DNA from: Symbiodinium natans
Lineage: Eukaryota; Sar; Dinophyceae; Suessiales; Symbiodiniaceae
Length of the DNA: 64,000 nucleotides
NCBI GenBank assembly: GCA_905221605.1
Contig: CAJNDS010002179.1
Coordinates: 1,013,026 to 1,077,025, forward strand
Reading direction: 5' to 3'
Shown here: positions 32,120-43,999 of the stretch, piece by piece
Numbering within the stretch: position 1 is the stretch's first letter
Layout of the letters: every line of letters begins with the position of its first letter
Program-made: the position numbers and the translations under genes
Notes under the pieces: generated by a model
What the model saw: the letters and a program-made list of their open reading frames with translations, nothing else
Databases searched by the model: none
What the model was told of the DNA's origin: nothing

Positions 32120-32960
32120 CTAAAGCCGCTTAAGCTCGTAAGAAACTGAAATACAAAAAAATGAGAGGACATAAATGTGACCCACCTCCAGGCTGCTGAG
32201 AAGCTGTTGCCGGCAGGACGACACCGGCGGCGATCTTAAAGCAACGCCGCATGGGGTGTCTTCATCGTCGGGGGCAGCAGAACCCAGACGCGCCGGTTAC
32301 TGGGTTGCGATATGGACCCGTGAAGCTAATCAACATAATCAACCTTCAGGGCTTAATAAGGGTTTTTGGATGTTCTTTGCGAGCCCCCTGCCGCTTGAGC
32401 CACGGACGCCAGACGGGAGCCCTGGCCTTACGCTACCGCGTGGGCATCATGGGCATCACGTGGGCGCCTGCACGGCTGCGGTTACAGATCTCCCAAAGCC
32501 CCAATGCACGCCAGAGCCAGAACCCACGCAACGCGCTTTGAATTTTTTTCCTTGTAGTGATGAGGCTGGGGAATTTGTAGAGCGACAGGGTCCACACACT
32601 GAAGCTGTCTAGGTGAATTCTCAAAACCACTCCCTTTAACTTCCATGCACCCTCAACCCTAAACCCTGAACCCTAAACCCTAACCCCCTTGAACAACCCG
32701 CCCAAGCCCGGCCCCAAACGCCTGAAGAGCAAGCCCAAATTTGTCAGCCGCGGTGTAAGCTATCAATCCAAACACTTGTGCCCTCATCTACCCTGTTTTG
32801 ATCCCCAACTTCCTCGAAATGCGAAAGCCCTCACTCCCAGGTGCCTCAGAACACGAGCCATGCAACCAAAAAAAAAAAATAGCGGCGGAGGCACTCCAAG
32901 CATTCCAAAGCCTCCACTTCATCCACTCGCAACCCAGGCTCAGGCACAAGGCGAACTTTT
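32120..32960. other. Intergenic region between the two glycosyltransferase copies
   Basis: About 0.85 kb containing a short CCCTAAA tract (32655-32690) and an A-run at 32869-32879. Small open frames on both strands have no recognisable domain. A 5' exon of copy A could lie here but was not identified. Confidence 0.5.
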
Positions 32961-32968
32961 GACAGCAC

Positions 32969-34919
32969 TCACCACATCTCATGGCAGCCGCGCTGCCAAG
33001 AGGTCTGCAATACGGCCTCTAAGTCCTCGAACTTCAGCTCCCCATTCACCGGAGACTTGCAGTTGCGACACCCGATGTAGTTGTAGCTCGCACCGAACAT
33101 CTTCGCCAGAGAACACGTGTCGCCTGGCCCACCTGACGGCAAGGACCGAAACCCTTTTTTAAGGTGCCCCTGTTCATTCTTTTTGAAAGAGTAGGCGGCC
33201 TCAAAGCAATGACTATCCGCAAGCACATTGCAAGCACTATACGGAGCCGACCTGCCGTCAGGATCTCGACGATCCGTTGCTGCAGGGCCTCGTTGAGCCA
33301 CCGGGCCGCGTTCCAAGAGCCGCCACCGTGTGCAGCAATGATCGTGTTGGCGAGGCGGATCACGAACACTTGGTCAAGGTAAGGGACAGGCCCCATGTTC
33401 ACATATAGCAGCGTGTGCTGGGGGTATCTTTTGGACAGCTGAGTTGCCAGGTCCAGGCCATTCGAGACGTCACGGTTTCTGATGCATTTGTCTGCAGGCA
33501 CAGTCGCGTCGTGGCAACCACGGGGCATTCTCGAAATCCACAAGTAAAAATTCGACTGGTTGGCATCTATTTTGCAAGCTTTTGCGTTGAAGAAATGCAG
33601 AGAATATTCCGCCGAAAGCTTCTGCAGGAATCGGCAGGCATCACCGTAGCGCTCCGGATAACGCCGCCACTCGGACTCAAAGAATGGCACGGCCGCCTCC
33701 CGTCGGGGCGTCAGGAGGGTTCACTCGTTATCAATCTCAACCCGTGGACTTTGAGGTACGAGGTCTAAAAATGTACCTGTGAGAGATTAAAAGCCCAAGA
33801 GTCCATTTGATGGCCAAGCAGTACAGGATTTCGCCCTTCACAGAGGCCCTTTTCGCTGAACTTGGTCCAGTGGGGCCCAGTCATTCCCTTGGGGCCAGTC
33901 ACCAAAGTCCCCACGGGCTGCACATACGCTTCTGACTTCAAGCCCAAGTCTGGAAAGTCCTTCATGTGAGACGCGGTGACGACCTCTGACGCCAGCGCTC
34001 TCCAGTCTTCGTAGAACGGGGGCCAACCTATGCTATGCCCGTAGAAGGAGTTTCCAAAGCCAATGTAGAGGACAACTCTGGTGTCTTTCCGGCTGAAGGT
34101 TTTGTGCAGCATATGCTGCACGATGAACAAGTTGTCTTGGTCAGCTTGGCAATGGCCGGGGTTGCCGCTGTTGCAGTCGCCCGTGGACAAGAACGTCAGG
34201 CCTTCCCGAGTCGTGGCATTCTTTCGGGCTTTCCACTGTAGGGACGCGACGACGTGGTCGGCAAGATCCGCGTTGCCAGGGATGCTCTCCACGATTGTGA
34301 CCGCCTTGCTCAACTGCTTGGCTCCGAGCTCCCTTCGAATGTCTAAGTTCTGGAGAGGATGTCTAGGAGCAAACCCTTTAAACAGTGATCTTCTGTCCAC
34401 GTCTTTCTGCAACTTGCAGTGGGCGACCCAGCGCAAGGTGCCCTCGGGAGTCAGAACTTCCACCATGTCGTAGAACTGGCAAACGTAGGCTCTGGCCCCC
34501 TTGAGCTCGCGAGCGCAAATAATCCTTGAAGCTCCGCCGCTGCAAAGCGTGACGTTGCGTGCCTGCAGCCGCTTCCAACGAGTTGTTCCCATCGTCTCCT
34601 CCTCGCAAGTCCGGAATGGTGGCAGCGTCTGTGGGGTGAATCGATACCGGTCTGAAGATCCCACGGGCAGCGACGACACCAAAACCTCCGGTTGGCTCTG
34701 TGTCGTCTGCGTTGCGGGGCCCGGGCTTGGGATCGTGAAATTTGTTGCATCAGGCGGAGCTTCAGGAGCAGCCTGAAATATCAGATCCAGGCTCATGATC
34801 CTCTGCGGAACAAGCGACCGGCCGAGTCTTGTAGAGAAGCAGAAGGCAGACACCAAAGCCTGTTGATCCGGAACCAAAGAACCCTTTAAGAGCCGTTGTT
34901 GTTGACGGCTGGAAGCCAC
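32969..34919 (-). CDS. GT61-type glycosyltransferase, copy B (tandem paralogue)
   Basis: Same three-exon plan as copy A: exon 1 33804 to about 34910, exon 2 33252-33696, exon 3 from 33132 to a stop near 32969. Exon 2 is 445 bp in both copies. Signature NTIIAAHGGGSWNAARWLN with RIVEI; exon 3 has CRNCKSP. It lacks the Thr-rich insert of copy A, so exon 1 is shorter. The first intron uses a GA donor (33803-33802) where copy A uses GT at the same codon. There is no in-frame ATG at the start of exon 1; the acceptor TTCCAG near 34908 implies an upstream exon. Head-to-tail arrangement on the minus strand points to tandem duplication. Confidence 0.6.
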
Positions 34920-35194
34920 AGAATGTCAGAGCAATCGCCCCACGTCACAAAATCCATAGAAAAAACTATACCGAGGAAAACCCAACTACCCAGGAACAAA
35001 CTCCCCATCATGCACATATCCGCCTCCACACTGAAGTCCACAAGCCAAAAGAAGAAGCCCCAAGAGGTTCGGTTTCTGAGGCCTCTATGGTTTAGGGGTG
35101 TTTGGGGGGTTTACAGGGAGTACTGGGAGGTCCATGGGTCGTTGTAAGAAGGGTTCTAAGAAGGGCAACTATAGGGCTTAGGGGCTGGACCAGG

Positions 35195-35690
35195 CCCAAC
35201 GCCTAAACCCTAAACCCTAAACCCTTTTCAACGAGGGCTCTCTCAAGCCCTAAACCCTAAACCCTAAGCCCGAAACCCAACACCCAAACCCTAAACCCTA
35301 ACCAAGGGCCTAGGGTCTAGGGGGCAGCTGCTGAAGACTGCCAACAAGAGGCCGCGGCAGCTATGAGCGTCACAGCGGCATTCTTGAGGGCCCAGCCCAT
35401 CAGCGGCACAAATACTGAGGCCACTTCAAATTCCAGCGCGGGGGGGGAGCAAGGGTTTAGGGTTTGGGGTTTGGGGTTTAGGGCTTCGGGCCCAGGGTTT
35501 AGGTTTCAGGGTTTAGGGTTGAGGGTTTAGGGTTTAGGGTTGAGGGTTGAGGGTTGAGGGTTGAGGGTTTAGGGTTTAGGGTTTGGGGTTTGGGGTTTGG
35601 GGTTTAGGGTGAAGGGTTTAGGGTTTAGGGTTTAGGATGGTTTAGGGTGCAGGGTTTCGGGTTTAGGGTTGCTGTTGGTGTTGTTCTGGT
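35195..35690. repeat. Telomere-like tracts
   Basis: CCCTAAA units at 35202-35310 in imperfect order, then TTTAGGG with frequent TTGAGGG and TTTGGGG variants at 35452-35680. The variants show decay or repair-type insertion rather than recent telomerase product. Confidence 0.9.
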
Positions 35691-35699
35691 TGTCAATGC

Positions 35700-36900
35700 T
35701 CGTCTTTGGATCTGGAGTCGACAATGCACGCATCTTAAACTCACGAATGTTGCAAGGCCCTCAGCTCCGATCCGAATGCCGCATGCTTTGTGCAACGCTT
35801 GACGCTTGACAGCAGAAGAAGGTGTGGAGCTCATATGGCGTTGCCAACGCCAAGCAGGCAAGTTCACAAGCATAGAATCGCATAGAAAACAGTGGCTATA
35901 GGTAACTGCAGCCATCGCGGCAGCAATATGGGAAGACTCAGTAATCGTGGTGGCAACAACGGCGGTGGTGGGAGAATTCCCAAAGCTCCAACAACATCCA
36001 AAACATTTCCGCCCTCAAACCTCCGAAATCCTCCAAGTACAAGGCCCCTCCCAGCGAGTTCCTCTTCGGGCTCGCCGTCCGACGGCTCCTTCTGATGGTT
36101 TTTGACCCACATGAATTCAGGGCGCCAGTTTGGACTCGTCATACTATGAAGGCGGCGCGATGCTGCGCGGTTGGTTCTAGACACTTCTTGCAGTTTTCGG
36201 CCCGAGCCCTTGCAATGCCAACACAACCGGGGCCAGCTCAGGCCAAGGAATATCTCACAACTTTTGGCAAGCTCTCAGAGTTTGGGACGCCCCTCTTTTG
36301 GACCCCAAGAGAGCCAAGGCGCTTGGAGCACGCCGGAGAGCATCTGCTGGAGCAAGCCGCGGTTGGCACCTGGACAGCGCTTTTAAGGGAGTTGGGCGTA
36401 TAGAGTTTGAGAGGATGCTGGGTTGCGACCGTTGGGCTGTTGTTGGGTTGGAGAGATCTTGAAGGGACTTTGAGGGGTGTGCAGCTTCCCCATGAAGCGC
36501 GTGTGGACGACCTTTCAAAACCCAAGCACTGGGGACCTGCGGGCATCCGCTTCCCAAGAACGACATGCCCATGCCCAAGGTGTGATTGAGGTCCAAGCAG
36601 GTCACCGTGCCCTCATCCTGCGCCTGCGTTTCCATTCGAGGGCACAGGGCGTGGATCAAATGAGTAGTTTTTTTCATCTTCTTCGTCTGTCAGCAAGAGA
36701 ATTGTCCAGGATTTATGACATCCAACAGAAACATTGGGGAGCTTGCTCCCAGGCGGGCAACTCTGAACCCAGGAAAAGGGCCAAGCGCACGCAACACGTT
36801 GCCTGGGCTTCGGCCGGCGGAGCCTGGGCCTTAGTTCACCAAAAGGGGTGAAGGGTTTGGGGTTTAGGGTTCAGGGTTTGGGGTTTTGGGGGTTTTAATC
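35700..36900. other. No supported gene
   Basis: A minus-strand frame near 36200-36230 reads CWHCKGSGRKLQE, resembling one DnaJ-type zinc repeat (CxxCxGxG), but only a single repeat is present and no partner exon was found. Open frames on both strands overlap. A short TTTAGGG tract lies at 36855-36895. Confidence 0.4.
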
Positions 36901-36987
36901 GCTTTCGGACAAGCCAGCCAGGAGGGTTTAGGGCCTATGAGGTTTGTGGGACTCTTGCATGCTTCTCTTGCCAGATCGGATGGCAGT

Positions 36988-37198
36988 CTTCTTCTTCTTC
37001 TTCTTCTTCTTCTTCTTCTTCTTCTTCTTCTTCTTCTTCTTCTTCTTCTTCTTCTTCTTCTTCTTCTTCTTCTTCTTCTTCTTCTTCTTCTTCTTCTTCT
37101 TCTTCTCTTCTTCTTCTTCTTCTTCTTCTTCTTCTTCTTCTTCTTCTTCTTCTTCTTCTTCTTCTTCTTCTTCTTCTTCTTCTTCTTCTTCTTCTTCT
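36988..37198. repeat. (TTC)n trinucleotide array
   Basis: About 210 bp of CTT/TTC with a single phase slip near 37105. It is a polypyrimidine/polypurine mirror sequence. The Phe-, Leu-, Ser-, Glu- and Lys-homopolymer frames across it are artefacts. Confidence 0.97.
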
Positions 37199-37309
37199 AC
37201 TACCGGGCATGGAGGACAGGGCCCTTGTGTCACGGCCTTCGTCGGCGTGAGACCCGGAAAACACAGGAGGTGCAAGATTTTCCCCAAGGGTAGGGGTCCT
37301 TCCCCCTAT

Positions 37310-37311
<2 letters not shown>

Positions 37312-37362
<51 letters not shown>

Positions 37363-37432
37363 AAGAATGCAGTAGGCCCCCGAAGGGGTCCAAGGCTCTT
37401 GCTTGCTTGCTCTCTCTCTCTCTCTCTCTCGC
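37312..37432. repeat. (CT)n microsatellites
   Basis: Two CT runs (about 37312-37358 and 37410-37432) flank a short spacer with GCTTGCTTGC. Together with the TTC array 115 bp upstream they form a strongly strand-asymmetric pyrimidine block. Confidence 0.95.
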
Positions 37433-37695
37433 TCTTTCTGTCTCTGTGTTCGACACTCAGCCTACGTTCGCCGCGTCTGCACACGCCCATCTTTTCTTGC
37501 GGGGTGCTGCTGGCTGCGCACGCCAGAGAAAAGTTGCAATTTCTGTTGTTGGCTGTCGCACAGCAGCCAGAGCGCAGGTAGGTCCAGCTCAGCTGAAGGG
37601 CTTTTATGGCCCAGCTGTGCCCATGCAGCAAAGGCGGGCATTGTCACAATGCCAAAACTACAAATGTGTCTGTGCAAAGTGTGCGAAAACTGTAC

Positions 37696-39593
37696 TCAGT
37701 TTCTCAGGCTGCGACGCCTCAGTTGGGTCACCAGCATGGTGGCCGCTGCCGTGGTGATCAGCAGGAAAACCACGCCGCGGCGCTCATTAAAAGCTCCGAG
37801 ACCAAAACGCTCAGAAGCCGATGCCCACCATGAGCTTTCGAGCCGGAGCTCGGCACAAAGCCATGAAGCGCGCAAATCTCCTGGGATGGTCTGGCCTGGT
37901 GCCAGGATGAAGAGGTCCCCGGCCTGCAATTTGTCTCCACATGCACTTTTCAGGCACAAGTGTAGTGCCAGGCCGGACTTCTGAGACAGCACATCCCCCA
38001 AGGAGCCGTGCTGCACACGAAGAGCTGGTGAAACTCCTGCAACCCTCTTCCCCCGGAATGTCGAAGGCACTGCCGCAGAGACACGCTGCCACAGCCGATT
38101 GGCCAGCCAGGCGTCTTCGAGAACGAGCTTGCAGTGGGACCCACCGGCTCGATCCTGCTCTGCCGGGATGAATCCTAGCTTCTCGGCAGCAGACAGCACG
38201 GATGTGCACTCGGGCTCGCTGAGGGCACCGACAAACTCCCAAGCTCCGGCTTTCCCCCCGAGCTTACCTGAGCATGCGACGGTTGGACGTATTGGTTCAT
38301 GTTGGGACACATGTGGGGACGCATGTGGGGACGCATCTGGGGACGCATGTGGGGACGCATGTGGGGACGCATGTGGGGACGCATGTGGGGGACGCATGTG
38401 GGGGACGCATGTGGGGGACGCATGTGGGGGACGCATGTGGGGGATGCATGTGGGGGACGCATGTGGGGGACGCATGTGGGGATATGTGGGGAAGCATAAT
38501 ATGTTGCGACTCGAACAAGAAGTATCCTGCACAACGAGAGCGAGCGGCTCGTGGGCGAAGGTTTGGGAGCTCCAGCAGTACCGAGGTTGTCGCGGCAGAG
38601 CTCGCTCAGCACCTTTGCTGTCGTCTTCCCTGCGGGGCTCTCCTTGACTGGGAACACACGTGAACTCACCAAAGCATTTGGGAAGAAAGCTAGACTCATG
38701 ACCGGCTTTCGGGCTGCACTACGCTGCACTCCCCGGCCGTCCTCCGTCGACTGCACCGGTTGCGGCTGGGAGCTGGAACTCGCACCACCAGCCGCCACGT
38801 CCGCATCGCGCGTCACTGGCGAACTGGGGCCGCTTCCTGAAAGGAGTCCGGGCGTGACGGGTCCTGTCTTTGCCTGGGCCGCCGTGGGGCTGGGCTTGGA
38901 GTTCTTACCCTTGGACTTGGCCTTCGACTTTGTCATGGCGCCTGTCCACGCAGAGACGCCGGGAATGAACTCGGCGGCATCTGGCTTCAGAACCTTCGGC
39001 TCCGGCGGGCTCCGGGACGGCTGCTGGGGCCGGTAGTTGCTTGGGAAGGTCATCGCAGACGCCGGGACGATCACTGGGGCCGGCGGCTGATAGGCCTTCC
39101 AACCCAAGGCAAAGATCGGCAAAGGAGCAGCCAGAAGACTCAACGTAGCACAAGGAAATACAAGGAACATGGGAACGAAACATGGGAACAAAAAGCACAT
39201 CGGCATGCACTCCCCAAACAACAAAACAACCGGTCCTCGGGCCACATGCCGGGCTTGAACTCTGCCGCATCCTCCCGAAGTGTCGACTTGGGCTCCTGCT
39301 GCTGGGAGCATCCCCCAATTCCCCAACGGAGTCTTCCAGGCTTTGTGTAACACAATCCTTGAACATGACTTCACATACTTCACCGTTATGCCTTCAAGCC
39401 TGATGCCGGCGTTCAAGGCCATGCACCTTTGGCCTGAACGATGCGGGGCCTCGGCCTTCGCATCCATCGGCGTCGACCACACCTGGCCCGGGACGAACTC
39501 TGCAGCAGCCTTGTTGAACTCCTGCCGCAGGCCATTGCAGGTGCAGGGTAGCAGGATGCAGCAGGGCAGGGTTTGCTGCTCAGGGCTCTGCAT
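37696..39593 (-). CDS. Multi-exon gene with three PAM2-like motifs and an oxygenase N-terminus-like segment
   Basis: Minus-strand frames contain three short copies of xAAEFxPG (AAAEFVPGQVW near 39.5 kb, DAAEFKPGMW near 39.25 kb, DAAEFIPGVSAW near 38.97 kb), each in a separate exon-like block. They resemble PAM2 peptides that bind the MLLE domain of poly(A)-binding protein. Downstream, after the minisatellite, WEFVGALSEPECTSVL and LGFIPAE resemble the N-terminal part of prolyl-hydroxylase-type 2OG oxygenases, but no HxD or distal His follows. Instead the frame continues to a DLFILAPGQTIPGDLRA segment like a P-type ATPase actuator loop and a final hydrophobic stretch (VVFLLITTAAATMLV). Exon ends are not firm; this could be two genes or a decayed one. 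Function unknown. Confidence 0.4.
38297..38490. repeat. 12/13-bp minisatellite CATGTGGGGACG
   Basis: About 16 units. The left half has 12-bp units (GGGG) and the right half 13-bp units (GGGGG). The 12-bp half keeps the reading frame (His-Met-Arg-Pro type), the 13-bp half rotates through frames (HASPTCVPHMRPP). It lies in the intron or linker between the PAM2-like exons and the oxygenase-like exon. Confidence 0.95.
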
Positions 39594-39599
39594 TTGAAT

Positions 39600-42500
39600 G
39601 GGTCACGGCGCGTGACTGAAACCGTGTTTTACTTCTGAAGAAGCCGACCGAACCGCACGCCGTTGCAGCCAAGAAAGGAGTTGGCCCCTTTTGCATCCAA
39701 GCAACTCCTAAACTGATGAAGGGTGGAGGGGCGACGTGCTCGTTCGAAAGGGACAGGGTCGTTACAAAAGGCCAGGACGCCAGCAGCCAAATTTTGCAAA
39801 GCCAACCGACGGCTATTTCTTCAAGCCCGCCTTTGGGAGCTGCGGCATTATCACAAGTCCAAAGACAATATGCACAGCCCACCATACTCTGAAAGAAACA
39901 GATGCAAACAGCTGGCTCCTTCTTCGCGTTACTGACAGGCTGAGAGGTCTCCTGCAACACAAGAGCCAAGAAGACATTGTCGAGAAGAGCTTAAGTCTGA
40001 AGTGCTTGCTGGAGCCTTGCTGGGAGATGTCCCTTCAGGAGCTCCAGGTCTGATCTCACACAGAAGGCCCTGAAGAGCCCAACGCCATGAACTCTCCGAC
40101 CCTGCAACTTCTGCAAGCGTAAATATTGCGTATTCAATGCATTCTACTACAGTGTGTAATACAGGGCGTCTGTACATATACATGTACATACAAGAAAAAT
40201 AGCTCCTGCACAGAGGGCCGGCGCTTCTTTCGGCTGGAGCTCTCCTCGCCGCGGAGAGCGCGATGATCGCCCATCGGTCCAAGACTTGGGGGGGGGAGCA
40301 GTTATATATTATTGAATATATATATATATATATCTCTCATTTATTATATATTATATATTATATATTTTTGTTATATATTATATATTATATAAGGGGAATT
40401 CGAGCAGCTGGGTACTTCAACGGCTTTTGTTTACGGGCTTCGTCGTTGCTGGTCCCTTCGGCGTTTGTACTTTGAGGATTTGGGCATCAGGGATGATGTA
40501 CACCCAGCAAAGTCCTTGGACTCTTTCATTGCATTGTAAGCCTCCTCGTCCACGCCTGGGCTGGCCAAGGGCTCCCCGAGAACGCGAAACATGTTTATCG
40601 GCCTTCAAGGCGGGGTTTTGGGGCAGTTATTTTCACTCAGTTTAGCCTAGGAGTGTTGACTGCAAGCTTCAGGCAGGCACAGCTGGAGCGATGCACGCTT
40701 AAAAGCTTGCAGGCTCGCGGAAGAGTAGGTTGCTCTTAAAGACAACCTTTTTTCCCCTTTTTCATCATCACGCAACCTGACCGAGGCATGGGGATCCTGG
40801 GTTCGTTTCTTCTTCACGCCGAGTGGCCGCGGAGCAGGGTGTACACGTAGGCGCGCCAGTTGCTAACTTTCTTCCGCTGCACTCCTGGTGGCCCAAGCCC
40901 GCTTAGGACAGTCTGCAGCCGAACAAGTTCAAGCAAAGACCTCCCTCGGGGCGTCCTTGAAGAGTGTTCTGCAGCACCTGACACGCCTGCATGCACTCGG
41001 GTGGTGAGGAGTTCCATACCGGCGCAGGCTACATGTTGCGGGCTCTGGCTTCGAGATGCTGTATTAAGAATCAAAGAAGTACTGCGTTGAAAAATCGTTA
41101 AAACTTCCTGTTGCGATTTGGTGATGCTGGGACTGCTGGACCAGTGACTCAGCAAGACTACCCGCGAGACGTCTCGCACACAGAACGGGTTGAGGTCGTT
41201 TCGTAAAAAGGCCGGCTGGAGTATCAGGAGGATGCTTGAGGCTACTCAGGCGCTGTTGACACCAAGGCCTCCAAGGCTCGCCCTTTCTCTTGCAGCACCT
41301 GGGAATGCAGCGCCGTGTCTTTCGGCCATGGAAGGTCTCCTAAAACGTGCAGAGAACCTTCCAAGCATACCAGAGCGTCCGCAACTTGGCCATGAGTTCA
41401 AGATTGAAACGGCAAGTACGAGCGTCTTCTGACAACAGTGGCCTGTAAACTAAGCTGCGCCCGAGGACCCCAGGCAAAGCGCCGCAGCTAGAGCAGGATC
41501 AGAACTCAACGTACAGTAACCTCTCGGTCCGATACAGTAACCTCTCGATCCGAAGCACTAGATGTACCGCCTCCCCTCCCCCTCCCCCCCACCAGCAGAA
41601 AGAACAGCCATGAAGAGTCCAAGCGGCATCAAGAAGGAGGATGGCCTGACAGTTGCAAAGAGCACGCTATGGCAGTTTGGGCTTGAGGTATCTTTAACCG
41701 CTCACACCCGAACAGTCCACAGCACCGCCCTGGCTCTATAGGTTCAAGCCGCAGAACCAGTAAAGAATCCCGAAACCCCAAAAAAGCAGTCTGATAAACA
41801 TGGTCACGTCAGCTCACCATGAATACCCGAACCCCTAACCAAAGCGGCCTTCGGGTCGAAGTCGCCAGCTTGAACAGGGGTGTTGCGCAGGACCTGCCAA
41901 GGGCAGGCAACATTAGGCCGCTCGGTTTGGGTTTCGGTGCAGGCTTGGCGAATATGACCTGAGGCCGAAGCTCGCGGTGCTTTGGGGTTCAGGGTTGTGG
42001 GCATCTACCTGGGCCTACTCCGCGAAAGTCTCGAACAAACTTGTTTGGACCCGGCATCCCCATCAGCAGCCTGCACGATGCCACTCTTGTACTGCTTCTC
42101 CTCGACAGGCTCAGAAGCACGGCCGTCTACACCCGACTACCTGCCTACTTATGGAAGCCACAAGTAGGGTTATCACGGCCTACGAGTATGGTAATGATAC
42201 ATATAACCCCAATACAGGTTACTTCTAACCCTGCTTAGAACTACCCTAATGACCCTCCAAGGTAAGTCAAGAGGTATGGGATGGTGAGGAATGCTGGGTA
42301 CAAGAGAGGGACCAGTGCCGCCAAGCTTCGGCCAAAGGTCCATCAAGGATTTCACTGCCTTTCGATTTGCCTTTCACCATACTGCGCAAACCCGGCAAAG
42401 GGAGCTCGTATCTTGAGCCACGCTGTGGGCAGGGGCAATGTGGAGATGCTGGTGCAAACCTGATATCTCAGGCTGCCGATACTGCGCACATGCCAGGTCT

Positions 42501-43900
42501 CACAAGCCACCTGCAACCAAAAAAACACCTTCAAAAGCAACAAACATGCGCCCGAGATGTCGGGTGCGCTGCCGCCTTGGGCGCAGCGCCGCGTCCACGC
42601 CCCGGGCCTCGAAAGATGATGAGATCCATGTCAGGGTGTCGGGCTGAGGTCTTATAAGAGTTGCGTTTAAAGGGGTAAAAGGAGGGACGCCTAGGATCCT
42701 TAACCTTATTCCCTAAACAAAACCCTATCTGTACCTTACATAGTTCCTATATACCGAAAAAAGAATAGTCTGTAAGGTCCCTTGTAAGGGTCCCTCCTTT
42801 AGTCCCTTGAAAGATGGTCTAGGGGTACCGGGTACCTCCTTCCTATGATGGCGCAAGGCCTCTGGGAGCGGGGAGCTGGCGGAATGTGCTGAGCCGGACC
42901 TAGAATCTCCAGAAGCTCCAACGTCAAAACTGCCCGGAGGAACATGTAACACCCAAACCAAAGCCCCTCTTAAAACCCCCCCACCCCACCCAGACTCAGA
43001 GCAGCAGGGACTACCAAAAGCCACAAACCCTTGTCAACCCTAAACTCTAAACACCCTGCACACCCCTGCACCCTACACCCGAACCATCCTAAACATCGTA
43101 AACACTCTAAACAACCTAAACACGCCTGAACACCCTAAACACCCCTAAACCCCCAAAGCCCCTTAACAACCCAAACCCAAGGCGGAGAAGCTTCCAACCC
43201 CGGCGCCTTTCACCTTCGGAGCGGCACCACGCCTTGGTTGTTGCTTTGTCTTTCAATCTGGGGCGCTTCGGGTCGCTTCGGTTCTAGGGTTTTTAGGGTT
43301 TTTAGGGTTTAGGTTTAGGGTTTAGGTTTAGGGTGTGGGGTGTTCCGGGTTTAGGGTTTCGCGGGTTTCGGGGGGGCTTGAGGACTACAAGATCGTTAGA
43401 GGGCTTCAAAAAGCCTTAGGCCACGCTGCTTCCGCACCTGTCGGGTCCATCATCAGTCGCTCTTACTTCAGGGCTAGGTCTCTGGATTTCGCGTTGGGGG
43501 CCGAGATTTTGGGACTTTGGGGCTCCGAAAAAAGACTCAACTAGGAGCTCGTTTTTGAAGAGCTTCAGGCTTTTAGGGGCAGGTGCACACCTCCCGTACA
43601 GTCAAGAACTTCCCAAATGACACCACCCCGATAGTCACCACCCTCGTCGCACCATCACTCATCACCAGCATGGGAGAGCTGGAAAATACTGCTAAATGCA
43701 AAGTAACCTCTCACTTTGCGCATGGCTTGTGTTGCAAACGTGCATTGCCATGTTCGGGACAGGGCTTGCCTTCAGATTGCTTTCATCCTTTGTCAGTATC
43801 CGCTTCCACTTTCCCAACACCAATACCCAATTCCCTATCCAAGGACCTTTGGTGACTGAGTATCAGTATCCTGTACCAAAGTGCCCACCACGATGCTCGC
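39600..43900. other. Sparse region with unassigned exons and repeats
   Basis: Two minus-strand exon candidates stand out. At 41818-41893, VLRNTPVQAGDFDPKAALVRG has a good AG acceptor and GTGAGC donor. At about 40814-40990, RGRSLLELVRLQTVLSGL and KVSNWRAYVYTLL end in a stop. They may belong to one gene of unknown function. An AT microsatellite lies at 40307-40395. Degenerate CCTAAAC tracts cover 43030-43160 and TTTAGGG tracts 43285-43370. Remaining frames look non-coding. Confidence 0.4.
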
Positions 43901-43999
43901 TATCCCACCATCGTCATGGTGAGTTTTTGCATGGATAGTCAAGGGGCAAACACCTTCCACCACAAAGCAAAACTTCAAACTTCCACTGCCTTTTTCCTC

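Noticed and set aside
36886-37456. Poly-Phe, poly-Leu, poly-Ser and poly-Glu proteins
   Set aside because: Artefacts of the TTC and CT arrays.
38175-38532. His-Met-Arg-Pro repeat protein
   Set aside because: Product of the 12/13-bp minisatellite, whose 13-bp half changes frame each unit.
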